The translations under genes and the position numbers were made by a program. From the NCBI GenBank assembly GCA_961205875.1, contig OY540812.1, positions 32,497,098 through 32,561,097 of the forward strand: a DNA stretch of 64,000 nucleotides. Reading direction: 5' to 3'. Positions 47,392-59,300 of the stretch are shown here, in pieces (positions within the stretch are counted from its first letter, which is position 1; each line of letters starts with the position of its first letter). The notes beneath the pieces are model-generated. The model saw only the letters and a list, made by a program, of their open reading frames with translations. It made no database searches and had not been told where the DNA came from. Source of the stretch: Sialis fuliginosa. Taxonomy: Eukaryota > Arthropoda > Insecta > Megaloptera > Sialidae.

Positions 47392-50300
47392 CTAAGGGTA
47401 GTATTTCTGAAATCGGTCTAATTCTTCGCTGATTTCCTGAAAATATAAATAAATACACAATTCAATTTATTACAAATTACAAATGATTCCAAGAAAACAT
47501 TTCAAAGCTGAATCTTCAAGCTTTAAGAAATGGTACCAAACAAATCCAATGTAAGCTGTTTATGTTAAACAAAACATATTGTAGGATTTCAAAGTTATCA
47601 CTAGAGTTATAAATTTTATTATGTTCGAGTTTCTAACGCTAGCCCCTATATTGGAAACAGAATAAAGTGTATTTATTATTGTTAGGAAAACAATTGAGTT
47701 TTTCAGTGCATATTTTTTGATTTCAAGAGTAACATTCACTTGCATTTATTGCAACTTATCTTCACCAATTAAAGTGATATTTAACCCTCTGTCCGACACC
47801 TATTCCGATAACTTTTGGACCGACACATGGTGTCTGGCTGGACCACTATGCATTGCATTTACATGCATTTGTATGAAAATTTGACTCACTTTCACACTCA
47901 TTTCTATCAAGCAAGCAAACATTTTTAATCTCTACCTTTCTCAGTGGTTTCGGCATATGGATATGTTTTTCTACATGTAAACAAAACAAAAATTCCTAAA
48001 ATGTTTTTGAATTGTGAAAAAAAATTGTTTTTTTTTTTGTTTGTTTTTGTATTTTATTTTGAGTTATTTCAATGTTGTTCAAAGAAAAAAAAGATAACAA
48101 TGAATTTTATGATGGAATATGATACGAACTTATTGGTCTTCAGAAATGCAAGCAAAACAAATATATGCGATTTTTTAATATTGCTGACACACGATTTGAG
48201 CACGTTTGCCAGAAAAAACGAGTTTTTCGATGCAGTTTATCGCCTTCTTGTAAACAAAGTCTACGATATCTTTTTAATAAATTGTAAATAATGAATGAAG
48301 ATTTACTATTTATGAATGAGGTTGTTATTTATGAGTTGATTTTATATTAACAAAAAAAATATATAAAATGAATTATATTTATTTATCAAAATTTTGTTTG
48401 GAGGACAAAGAAAAAAGAAACAACATAATAGTAAGATTGTACACAAATAAACGAATGTGTATATAAATATATGCGTGCATGTGTGTAAAGTGAGCATTAA
48501 AGATAGTTTGGATAAATAATTTCTATGAAAAACTAGAAAAAAGCCAAGTAAAATGACGGTATGAAGGTGTACTTTTTAGATGTCCTTATAACAATCTTTT
48601 CTTGATAATTTTTTTATAAATTGATAGCCAATAAAATTTTAAGAAACTACCTGGGAGTAAAAGTCGCTAGCTTAATTAGAAACATATTTAATTTACGATT
48701 TAAATTGAAAAAGGTCTGGCTGGAACCGTGTGTCGGACGGAGGGTTAATTTTATATTTTGAAGCTTCACCAAACAAGTGTTCTTGTTTGTATAATAAGTA
48801 ATACCCAAAAATAATAAAGGTGTAAACAAGTTTTTAGAGATTATTTGTTTTATTGTCTACATAAGACCGATCCACTAAATCGAACGAATCAATACTTGAT
48901 TAAAAGAGGACAAGTACCTTTTGTGGTACTACATACCGGAAACCCTACACATAATATTCCATCAAGACTACTAAAAAATCAATAAAACTTAAGACTTACC
49001 TTTGGTAACGACTGTCTCTCCCATGAGTGCTCGTACTTATTGATAATAATGTTGAGCTGCGCATAGAGGTCACAGAGAATGTCAACGCTACAGTCTTTGG
49101 TGACCTCGACGGCCTTCACCAGACACTGCTCCAGCTCCGTCCTGTCAATGTCCGCAGGCTTGCCACCACCGTCACCGTCTGCCACCTCTGCTTCTGTCAC
49201 AGACTTGATTTCCTTGCACGTGTCTTTCTCTTCCTCCTTCTCTTTCTCCGCCGGTTCCATGTTCTGTTTTACATTTACCTGAAACAGTAAAACGTACGTC
49301 TAGATATCAGACTAAGTCCTGAGATTGACGTATATACCTCTAGCTCCACAGGACTATCCTCTTTGGCCTTCTTTCGCTTCTTGTTGCTGGACAGGAAGCC
49401 ACGTGCCCACGCTGGCACCCGACGCTTCCTAGACTTGGGCTCCGGAGAAGCCGTCACCGGCGTTTTGCTCTCCTGCTCATCCAGATTTCCTACTGAGTTC
49501 TCCGAGTTGTTCTGCTCGTCGATATTGTTTTCAGGAGCGTTTGCTTGCTTTTCTTCTTTCTTATCTAAAGGAAATGATCATATATATTAGCAACTAACTA
49601 TTACCTGCGACTTTGTTCGTGTGGAAGTTAGTTTAAGTAGGAGCTGTCAGATATAAAACTCATGAAAAGTAGAAGGTTAGGTAATACAGATTTCTGTTAT
49701 GATAGTCAATAAAACAGGTCGCACATTTATAACGGTATGGATAACAGTGGACGGGGCATTTTCAAACATCCAAAGTGTTTCTTACTTACCTTCCTCTGCT
49801 AAAGCACGAATGTGTGGCGGCAAGAACTGATAAGGGTCGCTGGTCTTGCGTTCAATACGTTTCTTCGCTATTTTCCTACAGTTGTCCTCGAAATCTGTAT
49901 CCATTTCCGCTTTGATCAGTGCGTACGCGTAATCACGGAACCAGCAAGCTCTGTGCCTGATCTGCTTATCTGCCGGCGTTCTGTAAACACAACAACGTAT
50001 TATATACTAAAACACAACACGGTGAACATTGTCGGGACTTACACGTCCGGATTGTATCTGAGCGCGTTGTTCTGAATCAGATCGACGTCGGACAGGAACT
50101 CTTGGGCACTGTTGTAGCGGTGCAGGTCCACTTTGGTCATCATCGTCTCCAGATCCATCGGTTGAGTCACAATGTCCAAATAATCGGGCACTTCCTCTAA
50201 GTTTACCGGCTTCGTGAACATGAAAAACCTAAAGTCAAATGTCATGAGTTTTTAAATGTCTGTGGCCTTGGTAAAAATTACATATGTATGATTTGAAAAG

Positions 50301-53300
50301 CATTTTGAAGTTCTACTTTCTAATTACAGTCGGGACTCGTTTATTCTAAGCCTTCTGAATCGTTTTGACACGAGGAAGTCGTGTTTATTCTATGTCGAGA
50401 GGGGCTCTCACCAAGTAATGTATATATCCTTGACCAATCAGCATTGCCGCGGGAATTGACATCACCACGAAGACGTATTCAAATGTTATAAATGTATAAT
50501 AGAATATCAATTACAAGAAATCCTTTATTTATTCTTGTCTTCATATTTTTTGATATTTTAACAACATATACAATCAAAGAAGTACAAATTCGACATTGCA
50601 AAATCATGAAAAAGTTTTGTCTATTCGGAAAGTGTAATAAGTTCTGTAATTTTGACAGTTTTTTATGATTTTGCAATGTCGAATTTGTACTTCTTTGATT
50701 GTATGTGTTGTTAAAATATCAAAAAATACGAAAACAAGAATAAATGAAGGATTTTTTTTGTAATTGATATTCTATTACACATTTATAACATTTGAATACG
50801 TCTTCGTGGTGACTTCAATTCCCGCGCCAACGTTGATTGGTCAAGGAACTATGGAGACTATTTATGTAATATCTTTATATACCTTGGCATTTAATATTTA
50901 TCGTTAATAGTTAATCGTGATAGTGAAATAATTTTACTTTACTTTTAATTTCGAATATGAGCAAGGTGATAAGTGTCTAATTAATTCCACAAAAATTTCA
51001 AAAATATATCCGTTTACGCCATGACTTGAGAATGGTGGGAGGTGAAGGAGGAGAAAAAATTTCGAATAAACGAAACTCGGCATTTCAGATAAACAAGACT
51101 TAAAATAAACGAGACTTAGAATAAATGAGTCCCGACTGTACTATTATTATTATCTTATTTAACAAATAGTTAAAATTAAACAGACATTAAATAAATAAAT
51201 GACTGATGCATTTTCGAAAATAGCTCAACTAGAAACCAAGAAAATTTAGATCAAACACTAACAAAATAAACAGTTGTTTATACAAATATACAGGCTGATT
51301 TACAACTAGTGTAAAAAAATTTAACAGTAGTTCGAGGATGTAATTTTAAGCAAAAAACCTGTGTCTGGAAATTCTTCGTGATGGAGTTACAGTCTTTTAC
51401 CCAAAATTAGTGTTTATTTAATATCTAGAGAACCCATTATGGTACAGTTGTGAAATTTGATACGGGGATTGGTATTAATAACTGTTATTGATTTACAGTA
51501 TCAAATAATAATAATTTAGACCAGGGGTGTATGGGGCCAGTGGGCCCGCCGATTTTTATCAAGTATTTTTTTGTTCTTGAATTTTTTCTTGAGTTGGGTA
51601 CTTGTAGAAGATTAAATGATACAAAATACAGAAAGTGTTTTTTGCTTAAAATTACATCCTCGATCTACTGTAAAATTTTTTTACACTAGTTGTAAATCAA
51701 CCTGTATAATAAACTACCATCTTGTATAAAAGAATTATAATTGTTATAATTTGTAAAATGTTAAATTGATTATATTTTGTTGTATTTTACTTTAATTAGT
51801 TCTTCAACTGTAATTTCAACATCTATGAAAATGTAATGAAATAAATAAATGTTTTTTATAAATTCAACCTCCGTAAATAATTAGACAACAAGCTATCGAC
51901 TCACGCTTTATTCCTGGCCAACTTCTTACAGACATCCCTGAGGAATATCCTGAGCTCTATCAGCGTCTCTTCCTCCCTTTCGTACAGTTTCTGCAGTGCC
52001 GCTGGGCTGAGCGGCGATGGGGGCGGTGTTGGGGCCCTCGGCAGCGGAAGCGGTGTCTGCGGCACGCTCGGCTCCGGGGTAGGCGTCTGCATCGGCGCGT
52101 CTAGCACGAGCGGACGGAAGAAACAGTCCCGCTCCTGTGACGTCGGGTTCGATATGTGCAGGATCTCGTTGCGGTAACCATTGAACATGGCCGTAATCTG
52201 TGTAAGTTAACCAGGTCAATACACCAGAGCGACGGTATTGTTAAATTACTAAACACTCACGGATTCTGGCAGTTCGTCGTTAGTGACCTCCGTCGTCGCT
52301 AGGATCAGCACCGAGGGTAACGACGAGACCGCAGAGATGCAGAATGCGGCCTGCTGGTGAAGCAAAGCCGTCACGTTCTCGCCTATCGACTCCCACCAGA
52401 GCTCCACGCGTGGCATAAACACAATGCTGGGCGCAGAGCGACGTGCCTCGTTGAATATCTAACAAAAACAAGCATTAATAAATTTAAACTGCTATTATTA
52501 GTGTTAACTTTCAAACCGTAACAATGAACGCATTATTTGTATAAAAGTGTTAACATTTCATTGGCATACTAATGTCCAGTATTATAAAGGAGCTAACAAA
52601 ACTTGTTAGCTAAAGAGCACTTTCAAATGGGCTATCAAATCTATATAACAGTTTCCTTGAAGTACTGTGAAGTATATGTTTGACAAGTTTCTTGCACACG
52701 AGGTAAGTAAATATAATTGAGTACTAAAACAGTGATGACATTATGAGGATTATCTCATAACATCACCAAATGTACTATAATAAGTTGAAGTAAGTATCAC
52801 TGATCTAAATTCCAAAACAAATTTATATATAATATCGGAATTAATACCCAGTTGAAAGTACTTGTTAGCCCTTTATAAAACCAGACATTAGATAACATTA
52901 GAAATACAGCACAAAAAAATTTACCTGAAGACATGCCTGCTCTGGGCTGGACACGGAGACCGAGTGCAAGGCTGCAACGTCTAGTGACAGCACGGTCACG
53001 TGCTCCATCGCATGCAGTAGCGCGGTGCCGACTATTTGCGACCCGGCGCCTGTCACCAGCAGCTTGGCCGTGCCGGTCTCAATCGCATTCTGGCCTCCCT
53101 GCAACGCCTTCACCCCACTGATGTCGGCCACGGCAAACGGGAACGTCGCGTGTATCAGCGCACGTGCCAACTCTAACGGACGCTGCAGCAGTGGCCTCAG
53201 TGTCGGCGGAAGGCTTGACGCCACATGCAGTGGAGCACCCCTCGACCCGGTAGGAACCAGCGATGCCGCAGCAGTTTCAAAGTCGATTTTGTCAACCTGT

Positions 53301-56300
53301 GTATTATGGTATTAAGATTAGGTTCTTAAAAAATAATAGAATAGATATTTTCTCATGTATTTCTTGTTAATTATTAATATTTACTTCAGAGCATAGAAAG
53401 CACCTTTAAATACCTCGGTCAATATCTACAATAAGTTACCTAATCAATTAGAAAACCTATCATTCACTTCATTTAAAAAACATGAATATATATTTGAAAT
53501 CTAATGTCCAGTTACAACCTAGCTAATAAAATTTGCAAGCTTGCAAACACATTCAAACAGGGTATCAAACTTATATGAGAGTTTTCTTAGTTCTTGACAG
53601 TTAGTAGCTTGCATAATAAGTTGGTCTTTATTCAAGGTTAGTAAATACCATAGACATATAGAATGGACTGAGCAATAGCCTCACAAAATTGACCACTCTC
53701 TTGAAAGAGACAAAGCGATTGTTCGGCCAATACCTGTCTCTTTTCTGTAGGTCAATTAGAATTCTAGAAAGAGACAGTTATTGGCCGAACAATCGCTTTG
53801 TCTCTCTCACACTTTTTTGCCAGTTTTTACTTCACAGCTATAAGTCAATAGTAAATACACTTTAGTAAATATACTTTACATACCTCGGTTTTTACTTTCT
53901 ATGCATGCAACTATCTGTCAAAAACTCAAAAAAAACTGTCAAATAAGTTTGATACCCCATTTGAAAGTGTTTGCAAGCTTGTAAATATTTGTTAGCTAGG
54001 CTGTAATACCGGATATAAGTCATTTTATTTGGTAAATGATATCTATGTTGACAGTTAAGTTCACATGTCTGATGCACGTATGATTATAATAAAGGTTTCT
54101 CATTTTAGAATTACATAATTATACAAGAATCTTTATTTTGTTATATGATAATTGTTTTGTCTATTTCTTATCTATAATTAATAATTTGTGATCTATTGCA
54201 TCTCCTCTGAGAGATTTTGCAAATAAACATGAATATTATTATTATTATAAAAAAAAAACTGACCTTGATGCTGGCAGTGTCGATGAGCAGCCGGTGCTGC
54301 GAGTTGTAGATCTGCGGGTAGGTCCTGCGTACAGCGCGGAGCACAGTCTCGTTGCAGAGAGCCCGCAGGTCAGCCCCACAGTAACCGACACTGCGCTCGG
54401 CTATTGTGCGGACTAGCTCCGTCGGTGGCTTCTCTGGCCACTCGTAGACAAACAGCTTCAGGATTTCTTCTCTTTGCTGCAAGTTACAAAACATTAATAA
54501 GATAAACAAAGATTGATAATATATGATTTTTACCTTTTTTGTTTCATATAACATGAACCAAAATAAACTAATGCTGAGATGAAAATTTATAGAATATTCT
54601 TTTATAATAATTTCAAATATTGCTTGGTTCACCTTACGCTAGATACTGAATTATTCGTATGATTTCAAAAAAGGGTAAAAAATGCATAAAAACTACAAAC
54701 GCGCTTGTTTGACATGTGATTTATATAATTTATAGTTTTATTAATAACATAAATCTTGTATGTTCATTAAGAACATATCCTCAATAAAATTTGTACACAT
54801 GATACTTCATTTTAACGCATGAGTGATAGGTAAAAAGTAGCCCTTATCTACATACCTCCTTTTGTATATTCTACAGTTGTAATTTTGATACTATAATAAT
54901 GAGTACCTTAGCGGCCGGCAACGGGAAGTATATCTCTCTGTCGAAGCGTCCGGGCCTGCGCAGGGCGGGATCAATCGCGTCCGGCCTGTTCGTGGCTCCG
55001 ATGACGATAACGTCGCCGCGGAAGTTGTCGAGCCCATCCATGAGCGCCAGCAGAGATGCGACCACGCTTATGTGCACCTGTTCCTGTCTTGCAGCCCTCG
55101 TAGGAGCCAAACCGTCCAGCTCGTCGAAGAATATAATGGAGGGCGCCATGTCTGCGGCCTGCTTGAACAGCATCGTCATCTGTTTCTCTGTCTGGCCGAC
55201 CCACTTGCTCAGCAAGTCGGCCCCCTTACGCACAAAGAACGATACTTTCTTCCTGCCTACACTGCACTCATTAGCCAGAGCTTTCGCCATCAACGTTTTA
55301 CCGGTTCCTTCAAACAAACAACATCAGTTACCAATTGAAATGTTTATCAAATTAGATGTTATTACCTGGAGGCCCGTGGAAGAGCACCCCCTTTGGCGGG
55401 TTCATGTTGAACCGTTTGAAGATCTCCGGGTACAGCATCGGAAGCACGACCATCTCCCTGAGGGAGCGGATCTGCTCCTCGAGACCTCCAATGGCCGCAA
55501 ACGTTATAGACGAGTCTATCTGCTCGGGGTCGATCGGGGCGATGCACAGGTCCTTGTCCGGTTTACCTTTGTCGCGAGGCGGCGTGTTAGCCCTGCAATC
55601 GTTTCAAACATATTTTTCCATCTCAAAATATTAATGTATTAAGGTAGTTCTCATGCAAACATCATTTTGATAGAATTAAAAAAAAATTCAGGTGATAAAA
55701 AGAACAACAAGGATATCTATTCAAACTTGAAATTATAAAGAGATTGACCGATTTAAACTCGAGATAATTGTCATCAAAGTTTGCAGCTTTTATACATATC
55801 TTTTGATAAAAAGCTAATGAACAGCAAAGGATTATTATTCTGATATGTGATGAATTTAAATATACATTTGTATTTCAAAAACAAAACGGTCAATCATTTA
55901 GAATTTTTCATCACATATCAGAATAATAACCCTTTGCTGTTTGTTAGTTTATTATCAAAATCTGTCAGTGTTTAGTCACAAAATTTAAAAAATGGCCCTT
56001 ATATGTACTAATACAACCATGGAAAGTATTAAACTTTAACAAAGAATCGACATATCGATGGATTGAATAGAATCAATTTGGCAACACTGTGTGCAGCTAG
56101 ATGTGTGTACGGAAAAGAGAGAATTTTCTTGAATTGTTATAATATCCGTTTGAAAGTGCACGTGGCTGGTGGCTCTATTTGTTGATGTGTTTGTAATTTC
56201 AGAAAATAAATTCATAGTATGTGTTTGTAATAATCTGTATAGACGGTTTTGGGTATACACATGATCAAAAATTGTCTGTAACAATGCAATTATTTTCGAT

Positions 56301-59300
56301 ATTTTACCATGGTGTTATGAGCGTAACTTTTTTATAGTACTGTAGCACGAGAACTACCTTAAATACACGTACCTATTTCTGGTGGGTTTGAGCTGCATAG
56401 TGTTGTTCCCGGCGGCAACCGGCTGGCCCAACCTCTTGGGTTCCTTGGACGAGTCAGAGTCGCTGGACGAGTCGTCGCTAGAGCTGTTCCCCCGGCGCCT
56501 CCTAGGCTTGGCCCGTCTACGCAGCCTTCTGTGCGAGTGCCCGTCATCATTGTGCTCAGTTACTGTGTGTTAAACGACACTCCCAGGTTAAACTCTGATC
56601 TATATAATCGTGTACACAGTAATAGATACTCACTCTGGATGATAGGTTTGGGTTTCCTCTGCCGCAGAGTGTACTTAGGACTTCTGTGTTCTCTCTGCTC
56701 CTCCGTCGTACTGTCGCTATCTAAATTAAAGATATAAAAATTATAAGATATGTCTTCTTTTACCGAGAAATAGTTGAATTTGATGAAGTTATTCCTTAAT
56801 ATAAATAAATTTCAGAACGTTTTACGCTTAAAATTTAATTTTCACATGACACATCTAACAAGCTTCATAAAAAATTTGATCCCTATTGAGTAACTCAGAT
56901 GCGAGATATTAAATAAAAATTATTGAAAAACATTAAATTCGGTAAAAGTGATGAATTGGCATTATTGGTAACAATGCACTCAATACTAAATAACGTATGC
57001 ACAAAAATAATAAAAGTTCGAGTTCGACTCATCAGATTTCAATTTGGTTGCCACGCAGAGGCGAACACCCGTGTTCTATATATATAAAGCTCAACATGTT
57101 TTTGTCTGTCTGTCTGTTAGTGCGGTTATCACTTGAGAACCATTTATCCGATTTACGTTGTTTTTTTTAATTCATAGGTACGTTCTCCGGCCAGGTTATA
57201 CGTTAGGTACCATAACAACTAAGCAGTGAAAATAATATCAATAATAATCAAGTCAGAAAAAGTTTGCTTACTAATGAAAATATTCATTTTTTGGCTAAAA
57301 TAACAGTTACAAATGCAAAATAAGGTTTTAAACTTAAGTATCAATATTGTTTGTATTGTAGCATATTAACAACTTTAACTTTCCTACAAGCATTTAAAGT
57401 GAATACTACTTCATACTTAATTTCAATCATTCATTGCATATATAAAAACGCACCGCATATCTTCCTGGTGCTCCGTCTGGTCCTGACCGGGCTCGACGTG
57501 TACCGCATCGTGTTCCGCTTGGACCTGCGGTTCGTGCGCACAATCGGTGGATCCCTCGGCTCGTCCTCCTCGTCGTTCCGCTCAGCCTCAATCTCACCGT
57601 TCTCTCTGACTGTCTCGGAGCTATTCGCTTTCCTGTTGTCCTCATCGTTGTTCTTATCTTTCTTGACCAGCGTTTCTGGTTTCTCTGTATATCAATAAAC
57701 ATGCGCATGTTTATTTCAGGGCTTCGAACCGTTATTTTTTTCGTTACGGTTTTCGTTCCGGTTCGAGTAAAAAAATATATTTCGGTTCGGTTCCGGTTTT
57801 CGTTCCGCAAAAAATAACGATTTTTCTGGTTTTTTCGGTTCAGCTCCGAGTGATTAATTAAAACAAAAAATTATTTGAATTAAAAAAAAAATTTCTACCA
57901 TTATTTAGAATATTTTATGGTACTTGTATGATAGTCCGAACGACAATTGAAATGGGAAGTAAGATCATGTTAACGCGCGTATTTTAACATGTACTGAACC
58001 GTAAAAACCGATATTTTTATTTTGGCTCTGATCCGGTTTTCGGTTCGAAGCCCTGGTTTATTTATCTGTTCAACTTGTGCTTGTTTGACTACACAGGTCA
58101 ACATCAGTTTTGCCCAAGTCACCTGAATAAGTGGTTTTTGGTAAGCTGAAACCCAATCCGATCCCCAAATTTCTCAATTGGCTCAAGCATATATATAATA
58201 CTCCTAATAATATAATATTAATAGTAGTGACGTTAAATATAAATAAAAACAAACTTGTTTGTCTAAACGTCAAAATTTATTCAAGAAAAGGTAATCGCAA
58301 GCTTTCGATTCACAGAATCATCGTCAGGCTATTAATAAAGTCACATGAATATTATTGAGATAATGACATCGTTTTCACATTTAAATCTTTATTAATAGCC
58401 TGACGATGATTCTGTGAATCGAAAGCTTGCGATTATCTTTTCTTGAATAAATTTTGAAGTTTAGACAAACAAGTTTGTTTATTTTTATTTTTTTATAATA
58501 ATATGGCCAATCGCTCATTTGAGCCTGTAAGAGATGCGTGAGATGCAGATAATTAGCTTTTTTTAGCATGCGCGGCACGGTACAATTTGAAATCAAGTTT
58601 TAGATTTCAATTCGCCTTTCAACTTATTAATCGGAAAATACGCTCGTAATGTTTCGGCATGGAATGGTGAACACGAGCATGCGCAGAAGGACGCGCGACT
58701 GAGAAACGATTGTCTGCACTCTAGTGTTGGCTCTGAACTTCTCTCTCGGCTGGTTATGTAGGAGTATTACATATATGGGCTCAAGTTAATTAGATATCCT
58801 AATCTAAAAATATCAAAAATAATGATTTTAGACGTATTTATGAATATATTACCAATCAAGACAATTTTTTTCTAAAGTTTTCGTTTACGTCAACAAATAG
58901 TACTATCTTTCCTCTTTAAAATGAATTTTTACTTTTTGATAAATAACGTCTAGTGTTTCAGACCAGATAGTGGGTGGGCATTTAAGAAACTTGATGTAAC
59001 GTGCAGAGATCAGTTTTACACGCTAGCATAAATTTAAAATCAGTTTATCTCGACACAGAGCAGCTACCATGCAGGTTTTGGTCTCAAATTATAGATCTCG
59101 ATTAGATCTACAAGGTACAAGTAAAACATTTAACCAGTTTTAATGAGTGAAAAACTTTATACCTATTATAAAAAAAACAACAAAAATGTAATTTTGTATT
59201 TCCACGATTGCTCTTGTAAATATTAATTAATTGAATTGAAAAAAAATAACAGTATATAAAAATATATTCTCTACGAGCTAACGTTTTAAATTTTTTTTAT

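Larger units (their letters stand above)
50043..52197 (-). other. ATAD2: Bromodomain-coding exons of the ATAD2-type gene
   Basis: The domain starts in exon 16 ([18 protein letters not shown]), runs through exon 17 ([43 protein letters not shown]) and ends in exon 18 ([20 protein letters not shown], 49980-49790). The PMDL box and YNP Asn are conserved. The shelf before TKPV reads FMF where vertebrate ATAD2 has RVF. Confidence 0.9.

Noticed and set aside
47944-48291. 115-codon open frame as a host gene
   Set aside because: It lies wholly within a TTAA-flanked element, is low-complexity and AT-rich, and shows no domain or splice support.
49612-49650. LINE fragment 'CTGCGACTTTGTTCGTGTGG' near exon 19 of the ATAD2-type gene
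   Set aside because: It resembles the start of an RTE tail, but only about 35 bp match, too little to annotate.
55643-56358. Central hairpin of the intron 10 element as a microRNA gene
   Set aside because: Long palindromes are expected in MITEs and there is no evidence of precise processing.
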